Assembly: GCA_028571685.1 (NCBI GenBank)
Contig: CM053148.1
Coordinates: forward strand, 92,092,001 to 92,156,000
DNA length: 64,000 nucleotides
Source: Heterohyrax brucei
Lineage: Eukaryota > Chordata > Mammalia > Hyracoidea > Procaviidae
Direction of reading: 5' to 3'
Below the pieces are notes generated by a model that worked only from the letters and a program-made list of their open reading frames with translations, made no database searches and was not told the DNA's origin. Each line of letters opens with the position of its first letter. Positions within the stretch are counted from its first letter, which is position 1. Shown here one piece after another: positions 33,220 through 43,410 of this stretch. The position numbers were made by a program, and so were the translations under genes.

Positions 33220-33550
33220 GGCACCTAACAACAACAGCATTCTTGTGGTTAGGATCCTACTTCAGAATGGATTTTTTGTTATGTTAATTAGACAGGGTTA
33301 GTGCAGGCTAGGTCTTAAACCAATCTCTTTTGAGATACAAAAGAGATTTAACAAGCAAGCAAAAGAAGCACAGATGAGGCAGAACAGACGCCAAGACATG
33401 TGAACCCTGGGGCAGAAGCTCAAAAAGAGACAGGGACACTCCTCCAGAGCTAACAGAGAGAAAAAGCCTTTCCCTTAGAGACAGCAACCAGAATTTAGCC
33501 TTCTAGCCTCCTAACTGGGAGAAAATAAATCTTTGTTAAAGCCACCCAAA
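33220..33550 (+). mobile_element. LTR relic (MaLR-like), left part
   Basis: 'gttaattagacagggttagt', 'gatacaaaagagatttaaca' and 'gcagcaaccagaatttagcc'-type blocks lead to the LTR 3' signal 'gggagaaaataaatctttg' and 'ttaaagccaccca'. It stops where a SINE is inserted and resumes at 33681. The 5' boundary is uncertain. Confidence 0.5.
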
Positions 33551-33680
33551 CCCCCCCGAAAAACACTGCCTTCAAGTTTATTCTGACTCACAGTGACCCT
33601 ATAGGACAGAGAAGAACTGCCCCACAGAGCTGATGGGTTTGAGCCGCCAACCTTAACCACTACAGTACCAGGGTTTCCAG
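33551..33680 (-). repeat. AfroSINE inserted in an LTR
   Basis: Antisense copy from 'cccccccgaaaaacactgcc' to 'actacagtaccagggtttcc', with part of the tRNA-like half deleted ('gccgccaaccttaaccac'). Confidence 0.85.
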
Positions 33681-33722
33681 CTGGTGGTTATTTTTATTCC
33701 AGCAGCACTAGGTAGGTAAGAC
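33681..33722 (+). mobile_element. LTR relic, right end
   Basis: 'ggtggttatttttattccag' then 'cagcactaggtaggtaagac' completes the LTR end expected after 'aagccaccca' at 33550. Confidence 0.5.
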
Positions 33723-35474
33723 ATAGTGATAAGAATGATGGTGATTTTAGCAATTATGGTGATGGTCTTAATTTTGCTATTTTGTTACCTGAAGTGGACA
33801 TCTCAAAAATGGAAATCTGTTTGCCCATGCAGAGGAAAAGACAAAGTTGATACCAAGCAAAGCAAAATCTATGGTGCGTCAGTAAGAGTGCTCCAGAGAC
33901 TGGAATCAATTAATATTTATTCTAAGGAATCAGCTCACATAATTGTGGAGATGTAAGGGCTAGTGAACTTGAAATTTCTAGAGCAATCCCACAGGCTAAA
34001 TACTCTGTAAGAGTTAATGCTGCTTGTGGGCTTGAGGTCTCCTCTTCTTCAGGAAGCTTCAAATTTTCCTTCCAGCAACTGGATGAGGACCACTCTCATT
34101 GTTGAAGATAATCTCCTTTACCTAAGGTCGGCTTATTGTAGAGGTTATCCACATCTGCTAAACATCTGCAGAGCAACACCTACATTAGAGATTGATTATA
34201 AAACGAGGTGCTAGAGTCTAGAGAATCTGACACATAAAAATATTCATCAACATTGTAAGGGCAGATCACAGGCACACAGAACTTGACATGAATACAAAGC
34301 CAAAGATCACAGTTGTTGTGCTCCATAATTACTCTGACTTAGCTTCCCTAACTGGGCCTGCTTTTCATTGGCTTACACTTTAGACTGATTTTTTTTTTCC
34401 TTTCTCTTTTAAAGTACCAGCTCAACAAATTGTGAAGTTAATGCCCTTTGCTCTTGTTTTCAAATGATAATTACTGACTACACTACATACAAGTGTGGGC
34501 CCAGCTATCAGTAGATACTAACCTCTCTCCAAATATTGTCTAATTCTAGAACTGCTCCCCTACATAGGAAGTTATGAAAAGGGTTAACAAACTTAGTATG
34601 GCTGTCAGTTGCATCTCTTTGATTGTAAATGATCCCAATAATCAATTAATTTAAAAAAAAACTTACATAAGTTGACTGATGATTTCTCCTGGCCTCAAAA
34701 TAATGGCTAAAATTGTCATGATTCTCATAAGTGTTTGACTATATAGTCAGACAGTACACCAGCTAAACGAATAGCAGTTGTGATTGGATTTAGGACCCAG
34801 CTGTATGATTGGAAGGCTGTCTCCATCCATCTCTCAGCATTACCTTCTTTTGTGGTAGTTTCATTATAAGATACTAAGAGATAAAAATAAGGCAGCTGCC
34901 ATCCTAATCCTTATAACATTTATGTGCTGTGTACCCTGGGGTTGGATTTGGGGAGTTGAAATAGTCTCAAACCAAGAAGGCTTATAAAGAGTCATACTGG
35001 ATCAATTTGCTCTGGTTGGGCAGAGTTGAACAATTCATGAAGTGATCGCTGTGGTCAGGGGATCCCACACATTTCATAGCCAGAAATATAGATAGCCTAG
35101 TATGCTGAGAAATTTGCTTCTGTCTGGAGGATAGCTATGAAAGCCAATTTATAACACAAAATTCTAGAAACAAACATTTCTTTGACCACACTGAGAAAAA
35201 TACATTCTAATATTAAATTTCTTTTGGCCGGAACAGTGTTGTTCACTTCATACTTAACAATGAACTTAAGTGTTCTTGATATTACAATGACAAAACTCTT
35301 GGTATTTTTCTGAAAATTACCAAAATAATTCTAAATAAACGATTAAGAATTTGTGTTTACATAGTAATCATGATAACTTATTTACTTTTAATGAAACATA
35401 GGTAAAAGAAATGGTAGCCCTAAATTCTAAAATGAAAATTGAAATTATTATCATTTTTATTTCTAACCAACTTG
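33723..35474. other. Long stretch without recognisable repeat
   Basis: No SINE, LINE or LTR landmark over about 1.75 kb. Frames at 33726-33956 and 34017-34214 lack any domain. This is among the more repeat-poor blocks of the window. Confidence 0.4.
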
Positions 35475-35483
35475 AAGTCCATG

Positions 35484-35565
35484 TCTAAAAACCCACCCAT
35501 TGCTGCTGAGTCATTTTCAACTCCTGGTGACCCTATAGGACAGAGTAGAACTGTCCCATAGAGTC
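35484..35565 (-). repeat. AfroSINE, 5'-truncated, with 9-bp target duplication
   Basis: About 80 bp of the antisense 3' half ('gctgctgagtcattttcaac' to 'gaactgtcccatagagtc'). 'aagtccatg' lies on both sides (35475-35483 and 35566-35574). Confidence 0.85.
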
Positions 35566-35662
35566 AAGTCCATGATTGCTTCTGTGTTATGCTACCTTTA
35601 TGAGTTTATGCAGCAAAAAACCGGAAACACAAATCATCTGAGAGAATGCATCAGAGACATGT

Positions 35663-36022
35663 GTATCTATGTTATGGATTGATTTGTGTCCCCTCAAAAT
35701 ATGTAGAAATCTTAGCTCTTACAGCTGTGGATGTTATCCCATGGGGGAATATAGTTTTCACCTCTACGTTATGAGGCTGCAACAGTGTAGGGAGTGTTCT
35801 AAAATCAACTATTCTCAGTTATAAAGAGATGCAGATCAGACACAGAAGCATCCACAAACGAGGAGAAGATAAATGTCCCGTGAAGATTGCCAAGGAACTG
35901 AGGAGCACTGGAAGTCTTCACCAGCAGCAAGTGCCCTGTATTTGGACTTTCAGTCTCCTAAATGATGAGAAAAAAAAAAATGTTATTTAAAGTCATGGAT
36001 TTCTGTTACAAAAACACTAGTA
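35663..36022 (+). mobile_element. MaLR-like LTR, diverged subfamily
   Basis: Start 'tgttatggattgatttgtgt', end 'acactagtaaactaaaaca'. A tract 'gaggagaagataaatg' and a signal-like 'gatgagaaaaaaaaaatg' precede the end. The middle differs from the 27.6- and 44.5-kb copies. Confidence 0.6.
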
Positions 36023-37144
36023 AACTAAAACAATAGGGTTAAAGGAAGCAGCACCTTAAAGCACTCAGTGCAGTTCTCTGAGCAATGCATTGAACTAGAC
36101 CTGGCTAACGGGGGCCCACGCACTACACCCATCACGGAAAACCAGTCATGGAACATGCAGCACATTGTGTTGCGGTAGTAATAAAAAATAATTATATATC
36201 TATTTATCTATTGATGTTCTATATTTCCAAACTTTAAGGCCAAACTGCAGCATTAGGAAAAAAAATAATAATTGTGAAATTTTTGTTCATCAAGTTAATT
36301 GCTGGGTAGAATTAAAGACAATGGTTTATTTTCTCCTCTCTGTCACAATTTCAGCTCTCGTTTAGTTCATACAGTTCAGTATCTTCCAGAGAATTCTATT
36401 GCTGAACGCAGGATAGTTAGCAAAACGATCAGTTTTTAACACATGTTAAAAAGACTGGAAGATGTTGCTTTTATAGGATTTTCCACAGAAAATTTTGAAA
36501 ATTTCCACTGATTGCATTTATATCAATGATACTCATATGGAGAGCAGAAGTTGCTTGCTAGTATAAATGAATGCTTAGTATTCTGGCAAAAATCTTTAAG
36601 AATATGTGAAAGAAAAGTTAAAATATTGCCGTAAGCCTGCAACTAAATTCTGCTGTGTTTTACTAATGAGATGACTGAAATCCATATACAAAATATCCCC
36701 AAGGGTCTAGTAAGTATGAAAATGACAATCAAATTGTTACATTTGAATCAGTGAGGAAAATGATTAAAGTGAATATAAGATGCTGGAGACCATTTAAGGA
36801 CTCTAGGTCTGCAGTCTGAACATACACATTCAGAATTGTTTTGAGAGCACACCCAACATTTGTGGCTTTTAATCACAGGTACCACCATCATTTTCCTTAC
36901 CATTAAAAACTTTACAGTGATGATTTGAAACATAGACAGATTATTGCAGTTCAAATTGCAGGTAAGTATCAGAAGATTCACTTTCTTCTATTAAGTAAAA
37001 ATGAGTTCTTGGCCCCAACACAATGATTAATACCACTCTGAGCTTCATACAGTATTTGTTTTCTCCTCATAGTCTTCAGAAGGCCATCGTACACAACATG
37101 AAATAGTAATGCAAAATTCCATACTGTCTGAGGTTTAATGTAGG
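36023..37144. other. Unassigned sequence
   Basis: No recognisable gene or repeat. A 77-codon antisense frame at 36748-36981 includes C..C-like pairs but no coherent domain. Confidence 0.35.
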
Positions 37145-37353
37145 AGCCAGACCTGTTGCTGTGAGTCAGTTCCTACTCGTAGTGACCCTGGAGGACAGAG
37201 TAGAACTTCCCCCCAGGGCTTACAAGGCTGTGATCTTTAGGAAAGCAAACTGTCATATGTTCCTCCTACAGAGCAGTTGATGAGTTTGAACCACTGGTCT
37301 TTCAGTAAGCAGCCAAAGGTACCACAGCAGTCACTGTGCCATCAAAACCCCTC
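37145..37353 (-). repeat. AfroSINE, long form (first of three)
   Basis: Antisense copy: 'ctgttgctgtgagtcagttc' to 'cactgtgccatcaaaacccc', with the long-form middle ('aaggctgtgatctttaggaa'). Confidence 0.85.
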
Positions 37354-37516
37354 AAAATTCAACCCATTGCCAATGAGTCCATTCTGACTTGCAGTAACCC
37401 TATAGGACAGGCTAGAACTTCCTTGTAGGGTTTTCAAGGAGCACCTGATGGATCTGAACCACCAACCTTTTAGTTAGTATCTATAGTTCTTAACTGCTAT
37501 GTCACAAGAGTTTCTA
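37354..37516 (-). repeat. AfroSINE, short form (second of three)
   Basis: It starts directly at the edge of the preceding copy: 'ttcaacccattgccaatgag' to 'ctatgtcacaagagtttct'. Confidence 0.85.
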
Positions 37517-37524
37517 TCACGACA

Positions 37525-37698
37525 CCAAAACCAAAAATTAAACTCATTGCCTTGGAGTGGATTCCAACTCTCAGCAACCCTATAGACCAGAGTAGAACTT
37601 CTCCACAGTGTTTCCAGAGAGGACCTGGCAGATGTGAACTCCCAAGATTTTGGCTGGCAGACAGAGCACTTAATCACTGCACCACCATCAGAGCTCTG
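37525..37698 (-). repeat. AfroSINE, short form (third of three)
   Basis: Tail 'ccaaaaccaaaaattaaact' at the left, head 'actgcaccaccatcagagct' at the right. All three copies lie in the same orientation. Confidence 0.85.
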
Positions 37699-38629
37699 GA
37701 AATGCAGAGGAGTTAGTGAGAATTATTCTCAATCCCAGTCACTTCATAACAGAGTTAGGTCATGAGTCATGGAGTTGTATCTTCACATTATTCCCCTCAC
37801 CAGTACAGAATATTTTCACTGACTTTTGTTTTCAGGAATGTTTCAGTCACCTCTCTCGATGATGATCAACTGATAAAGAAATGTCCTAAATAAAATCCAA
37901 GCATTCATTGGGCTGAGTCCCTTCTGGTGCCTCGGTGAGGAGAATATCAAGGAGGTCTTCACACACAGAAATCACAAGTCTTATCTCTTTTCATAGGTAA
38001 AGTCCATCCCACTTGACCACATTAAGGCAAAAGTATTCCTTGTGCTGGAAGGCCATCCAGCATGTATGTAGTATGTGTAGTATTCACTTGATAGCTGGAA
38101 ATCCAGGAATGTGGGACAACAAGCATGTGCACAGGCATTGATTTAGAAGTGGGAGTGGGAAATATTCAAAGTATATTTCTTGTTTAAGGAAGCATTTTTG
38201 CAACTGGGAGGTTTAGCAACTAAATATATCCTAATAAAAACTATCAACTGTGGTATCATTAAATATGAGTCTGTAAAACAGCTATAAAGGTGAAGACTAG
38301 CTCACTGAGACTTTCAGAAAATCTACTACTGGTTTCTCTTTGAAAGTACCACAATCACTACATAACACAAGGGTAACTCCTGCAAGTCATATTTGAGAAT
38401 AGACAAGAAAGTCTGTAATCTTTCCTTCCTTTCCTTTCCTTTCTATCAATGTTTTTCAAAACAAAGATGTAAAGGGAAGTTGGTAACACATGACTTGGTG
38501 AAAATGTCTCTCCTTGATTGATGGGTGTATATAACCATTAAAAAACATCTAAATAGCCACGTGTATTTGTGTGAGTCAGACTCTCACATTCTCAATAGAG
38601 TCTTCCAATAAGGGCCTCCTGTCTTTGAA
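37699..38629. other. Unassigned sequence
   Basis: It includes a small (TTTCC)n tract at 38421-38443 and otherwise nothing I can name. Confidence 0.35.
38421..38443 (+). repeat. (TTTCC)n microsatellite
   Basis: About four units, slightly imperfect. Confidence 0.8.
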
Positions 38630-39445
38630 CTTGAATAAAACTAGTTTTGAAAATGATGAAGCTTTAATTGTTTTATTATTTTGAATTACATCTGATGGCA
38701 TCATGTATGAGAAAGAACTTTGGGTAAATGGCTGCTGCAGCACCTTCCAAAAGGGACCCAAACTAATCAGTTATCATAAACTGATATTTTTCTCCATTGA
38801 CAGTTACAGCCTCTCTCCTCATTCATCTTGGAAAAAGTAAGGGCCAATGATTCCACTGGACCAAAATCCACACCAAATGGTAACTTTTGGGAGAAGCAGT
38901 GGACATTCTTGAATCTCCATAGTATTCTCATTGTTCCAAATGTGACAGTTCTGTTTGTAGACAAGACCATTCATCCAAAAATGGGCCTCGTCACTAAAGA
39001 TGATTTTTTGGCCAAAAGTAGGGTCAACTTCCAATTGTTCCAGAGCCCTGTCAGCAAATATACAGTACAAACTATGGCCCTTTGGCTTCAGCTCTTGAAT
39101 TAAAACAGTTTTGTAAGGGTAAAGCTTCAAGTCCAAAAGCAAAATCTGCCAAATTGTGGTCAATGGAAGGCCCAACTCTTGAGCTTGAGGAGAAATTGAT
39201 TGGGGTGGATTCCTGCAGACACTCTGAGGAATGGTGGTGATGTTTGCACTGGAACACACTGTTTATTGCCACACAGGCATTGTCTCACTGGCAATAGACT
39301 TGGTTGTCTGAAATTTTTTGATTAGATATGGAATTGTTCTCTTTCACCGGGATGATTACGTGCATTGTAAATTTCACTGACACATGGAATGTCTGGCAAA
39401 TGGAACAATGATTTTAATAATGAATTTTAATATTTTCTACATGTG
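38630..39445 (-). mobile_element. Mariner-like DNA transposon, internally deleted
   Basis: A cut-and-paste transposon relic on the minus strand, holding the transposase pseudogene described separately. I could not identify terminal inverted repeats or a TA duplication, so both ends are approximate. AfroSINEs surround it but none interrupts it. Confidence 0.65.
38705..39400 (-). pseudogene. Mariner/Tc1-like transposase pseudogene
   Basis: The longest piece is an antisense frame at 38819-39259. It reads through a helix-turn-helix-like part ('LGLPLTTIWQIL', about residues 29-40) and a linker ('AYK'-type region, here 'LYPYKTVLIQELKPKGH'). The first catalytic Asp sits in 'IIFSDEAHFWMNG' (residues 86-98) and the second block reads 'VTIWCGFWSSGIIGPYFF' (125-142). 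The next block continues in another frame ('CNCQWRKISVYD'). The sequence then jumps to what looks like the C-terminal end ('SSHLPKVLSHT' and a stop, about 38710-38745). The segment with the third catalytic acidic residue is missing. Further N-terminal remnants ('IKKFQTTKSIASETMP') lie near 39280-39340 in a frame with stops. It cannot encode an active enzyme. The superfamily call rests on these blocks; the family name is not assigned. Confidence 0.75.
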
Positions 39446-39577
39446 GAATCGTGGAACTTTTCATGACTATTTGTCAAGACTAATAAAAAAATTGATAAAT
39501 ATGGTCACTGTAGTGTCATAAATATCACTACTATGAGCTGCCCAAACTAGAACATTCTCATCTCAGACCTTTCATTA

Positions 39578-39628
39578 AGCCAAGCCAAGGCCAAGTGCCG
39601 TCGAGTCGGATCCGACTCATGGCGACCC
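39578..39628 (-). repeat. 51-bp AfroSINE tail insertion with target duplication
   Basis: The TTGGC-type tail ('agccaagccaaggccaagtg') plus about 30 bp of SINE 3' end ('ccgtcgagtcggatccgact', 'catggcgaccc'). 'ttcatta' lies on both sides (39571-39577 and 39629-39635). The near-consensus sequence suggests a young insertion. Confidence 0.9.
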
Positions 39629-39999
39629 TTCATTATACATCACATATTTTGTTATGAGTAATTCTAAGCCTTTGTATTTACAGAATCATTTATCTTTAGA
39701 ATAACTTGATGAATCATCATAAAAATTCATACGTTAAAGAAGGCAGTAAAAAAGAAAAAACTATCATAAAACATGGAACAAATAGTAAGACGGAAGATTT
39801 GAGGCAAACCTCTTAAAAAACTTTTTCTATAGAAAAAAATGATCTAAATAAAGAGACATAAATTGTCATAAAATTAGATTGAAAAAAACAGAACCCAATT
39901 ATAAGCTAAGAGAAATGTACTTTAAATGTAAAGACACCAACACGTTAAAAATAAACGCTTGAATAACATAGAGTAAGTAAACACCACTCAAAAGAAAAT

Positions 40000-40112
40000 C
40001 GGAGCTTGGCAGTTCAAATCCAAGAGACACTTCTTGGAAACCCTATGAGGGCAGTTCACAGAGTTTGCTATGAGTCAGAATGACTTGATGGAACATGTTT
40101 GGTTTTACTTTA
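40000..40112 (+). repeat. AfroSINE, 5'-truncated
   Basis: It starts near the box B region ('cttggcagttcaaatccaag') and ends 'ctatgagtcagaatgacttg' then 'gtttggttt'. Confidence 0.8.
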
Positions 40113-40225
40113 TACTAATATTAGACATAGTATATTTCCGAACAAGGAATATTACCATAAATAAAGAGGTTAGTTTCATAATGATAAACATGTCAATACT
40201 TCAAGAGGCTGTAACAATCGTAAGT

Positions 40226-40390
40226 GTGCCCCCAAAACCACGGAGTCAATTCTGACTCACAGCAACTCTGTAGACAGAGGAGAACTGCCCCATGGAGTTT
40301 TCAACAAGCAACTGGCCAATTTGAACTACCAACCTCCTTTTAGTTAGCAGCCATAGCACTTAACGGCTAATCACCAAGGTTCCTTCTAAT
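40226..40390 (-). repeat. AfroSINE, short form
   Basis: Antisense copy: 'gtgcccccaaaaccacggag' to 'gctaatcaccaaggttcctt'. Confidence 0.85.
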
Positions 40391-40943
40391 TGTGAATGCA
40401 CCTAAAAATAGAGCTTCAAAATATGTGAAGATTAAACACTTAAAGGCTAACCAGTAGGCCTAAAAAAGAAAACAGACAGAATGACAATTATAACTAGAGA
40501 CTTCAAAATACTGTTTCTTACTAATTAATAAATCAAATAGGAGAAAATCAGTTTACAGGTTATAAAACTTGCAGAGTGTATTCACACAAACTAATCTAAT
40601 TGACGTTGCTAGAACATTCCACCCAGTAACTGCAGAACATCCATTTCTTTTCAAGTGCACACAGAACATTTACCAAGACAGAACATGTTCTTGGCAATCA
40701 CAAGATGATAAATTTAAAAGAACTGAACTCATGCTAAGTACAGTTTGTTAGCATAACAGGGTTAAAATAAAAATTTTACTGATGGACATGTTCTAAGAAT
40801 GAAGTTAAATTATTGGATAACAAGGCAAGCAAACTTCATTTTGTAATACATTGAGATTGCATAATCTTGAGGAGATAAATCTTGCACAGTTCTCAGCTGG
40901 CTCGCTGATTTAAAAAAAGTTCACAAAGGATTTCTTTTTTAAA
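40391..40943. other. Unassigned A+T-rich sequence
   Basis: No gene or named repeat. A 60-codon frame at 40569-40751 has no recognisable feature. Confidence 0.35.
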
Positions 40944-41040
40944 GCTACTGAAACTCCATGGGGCAGTTCTGCTCTGTCCTACAGGATCACTGTGAGTCAG
41001 AATTCACTTGACAGCAGTACGTTTGGTTTTTGTTTGTTTT
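40944..41040 (+). repeat. AfroSINE, 5'-truncated
   Basis: 3' half only: 'actgaaactccatggggcag' to 'cttgacagcagtacgtttgg', then a T-rich tail. Confidence 0.85.
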
Positions 41041-41317
41041 GGATCAGTTTTACTGCCATATTCTTGGATTATGGTTAGAGTGAAAATAAAGAATTAAAAT
41101 ATATGCTCACATATGTTTCCCAGAAGAAAGTAGTTTTGCAGAGAACATTTCTGATCTGTCTTTCCACCTGTGTTTCTTCGCTTAAGCTGTCTCAACCAGA
41201 GAAAGAATAGTTTACGTGAGTTAGACAAGTCAGGAGCTGGGACAGAAGGACACCAAACATTGTGAACAGAGCCTTCTGGTTTCTATCTTACGGAAATCAG
41301 CCAGTCCGTGTATGTTG

Positions 41318-41475
41318 AAGTCCCCAATGGCACAATGGTTAAGAGTTGCAGCTGCTAACCAAAGGTGGGAAGTTAAATCCACTGGCTGCTCATTGGGTAT
41401 CCAATGGGACAGTTCTACTCTGTCCCAGAGGGTCATTCAGATTTTGTTTTGTATTATTTTGTTTTTTGGTTTATG
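41318..41475 (+). repeat. AfroSINE, sense, 3' end deleted
   Basis: The head 'gtccccaatggcacaatggt' and the tRNA-like half are complete. The usual 'gagtc.gaatcgactcgac' is deleted after 'ccagagggtcattcag', and a T/G-rich tail follows. Confidence 0.85.
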
Positions 41476-41732
41476 TTGAAGTAAGGGAATTGCAAGCCAA
41501 AAATTTTCTTCCAAATAAAGTTTGATTTCCTGTCTGACTTCTAAGCAGATTTCTCAACTGTTGTGTAAAATATAAAAGAAGGTGATGTAACTGGGAACTA
41601 GAAAACTAGACATCTTGACAGCTTGGACATTGCCAGAACTCTATTACATACATACACACAAATGTACAAGCAGCAAACTTCCAGGTCTCCATCCTGCTTA
41701 TATCTGAACTCCCAAATGGGCGAGCTTCATTA

Positions 41733-41835
41733 CTGTTGTTGTTAATTGCCCTTGAGCCAGATCAGGCTAGTGGAGACTAGTTTACGTATAACAGAAGAAA
41801 CTTTTGCCTAGTCCTGCGCCATCTGCATGGTGACT
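41733..41835 (-). mobile_element. RTE 3' end fragment
   Basis: Antisense: tail 'tgttgttgttaattgccctt' then 'aacagaagaaacttttgcct' and 'agtcctgcgccatctgc', matching the RTE 3' end order. Short and diverged. Confidence 0.55.
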
Positions 41836-41987
41836 GATGACTGAATAGGAGGACCATAAGTATGCAGTCTGCTGGACGGTGGAGAAATGATTAATTCTGT
41901 CTCTACACCTAGAGTCCACACATTAGTACACATCTGAGATTTTGACGAAAAGCACAAACAAGCAAAGCATTGCCCAAAGGGAGCTAG
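41836..41987. other. Unassigned sequence
   Basis: Nothing recognised between the RTE tail and the next SINE. Confidence 0.3.
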
Positions 41988-41989
41988 CT

Positions 41990-42196
41990 TACTGTTGTTG
42001 CTGTGTGTCCTCAAGTAGATTCAACTCGTAGGGGACCCTATATGGTAGAGTAGAACCACCCCACAGTGTTTCTCGGCTGTGACATAAATCAGAGCAGATT
42101 GCCAGGTCTATTCTTCCATGAAGACACTGATAGGTTGTAACTGCCAACTTTCCGGTTAGGAGCAGAAGTAACCAATATACCATCAGAGATTCTTAG
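41990..42196 (-). repeat. AfroSINE, long form, with GTT-type tail
   Basis: Antisense copy whose tail is 'tactgttgttgctgtgtgtc', RTE-like. A long-form middle is present ('cggctgtgacataaatcaga') and the head is 'aatataccatcagagattct'. Confidence 0.8.
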
Positions 42197-42206
42197 TTAG
42201 CAATAA

Positions 42207-42372
42207 AAAAATCCCAAATCAAAGTCACTGCTGTCCTGTTGATTCCAACTCTGTCCCTATAGGACAGAGTAGAGCTGCTCCACAGAGTTCACCTGGAGTG
42301 CCTGGTAGGTTTGAACTGCTGACCTTTTGGTTAGCAGATGTAGCACTTACCCACTACACCACTAGGGATCCT
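42207..42372 (-). repeat. AfroSINE, short form
   Basis: Antisense copy: 'tgctgtcctgttgattccaa' to 'cactacaccactagggatcc'. Separated from its left neighbour by about 10 bp. Confidence 0.9.
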
Positions 42373-42590
42373 TAGTTAGCAATAGATACAGAATACAATA
42401 CCGATTTCCCAGATTCGCTGCAAAAAACTGTCTTTCTCTAGAAAATTTTACTTGATTGTACTTGGAAACATGTCTTAAATCAGAATTTTATTTTATAGCT
42501 AGTTATTGTATGTAAAAGAGAAAAAATACAGCTCATATTTGTAACAGATAATTCCTATAGTTATTGGCAGTTACATTAACTTTGTTCATC

Positions 42591-42745
42591 AAAAAACCCA
42601 CAGCTGTCAAGTCGTTTCGGAATCGTAGCAACCCTGTAGGACTGAATGAGAACTGCCCCATAGATGTTCCACAGAGCACCTGGTATTCAAACTGCTGTCC
42701 TTTTGATTAGCAGCTGTAGCACTTAACCAGTACACCACTAGGGTC
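42591..42745 (-). repeat. AfroSINE, short form
   Basis: Antisense copy: 'aaaaaacccacagctgtcaa' to 'accagtacaccactagggtc'. Confidence 0.9.
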
Positions 42746-43218
42746 AACTCCATGGCCATGAGTTTACTTTGTTCGTTAGCACCCTTTAATCCGTGCCCAA
42801 TAGGCATGTAACAGCCGGGTATCCACCGTGTTCATCTTTCCAGTGTTTCACTGACCATGCGTCTTCTGCTCTCTTACACAAACACTTCAGCAGACACGGT
42901 TGTGGCAAATGGCAATTTTAAAAGAGTCAGGAAATTATTGATGTTCATGTCAATAATGTTATTACTAACAAATATTAGCAAATTATGATATCATTAACAA
43001 ATTGAAAATAACATCATTGAATTCTTTGATATTTCATGATATTATCTATTTTGTTTCTTATTTTTTAAAAAAATTGACTGTGTACCTATTTCCAAATTGC
43101 CCCAACCATTCATGCTATGACTTTTTATATTGCCAAAGAGGGGTGGGAGTGAATTTTCTTTTTGACTCTTAAACAATTTCTTCTGAAAAGCCAGTGCGTG
43201 ACTCAGTTCAAGTTTTCT
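42746..43218. other. Unassigned A+T-rich sequence
   Basis: No gene or named repeat is recognised. Confidence 0.35.
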
Positions 43219-43232
43219 TTGGTTTCATATTA

Positions 43233-43396
43233 ACCCCCCTGAAATCCATTGCCATTGAGTTGGGTCCAACTCATAGCTACTACAGAGGTCAGAGTAGAAC
43301 TTCCCCATAGTTTCCAAGAAGCGCCTGGTGGATTTGAACAGCCGACCTTTCAGGCAGCTGACGCAGCACTTAATGCACTACGCCACCAGGATTTCC
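43233..43396 (-). repeat. AfroSINE, short form, with perfect 14-bp target duplication
   Basis: Antisense, near full length ('cccccctgaaatccattgcc' to 'ctacgccaccaggatttcc'). 'ttggtttcatatta' is repeated exactly at 43219-43232 and 43397-43410. This is a good reference copy for defining the ends of the family. Confidence 0.95.
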
Positions 43397-43410
43397 TTGG
43401 TTTCATATTA

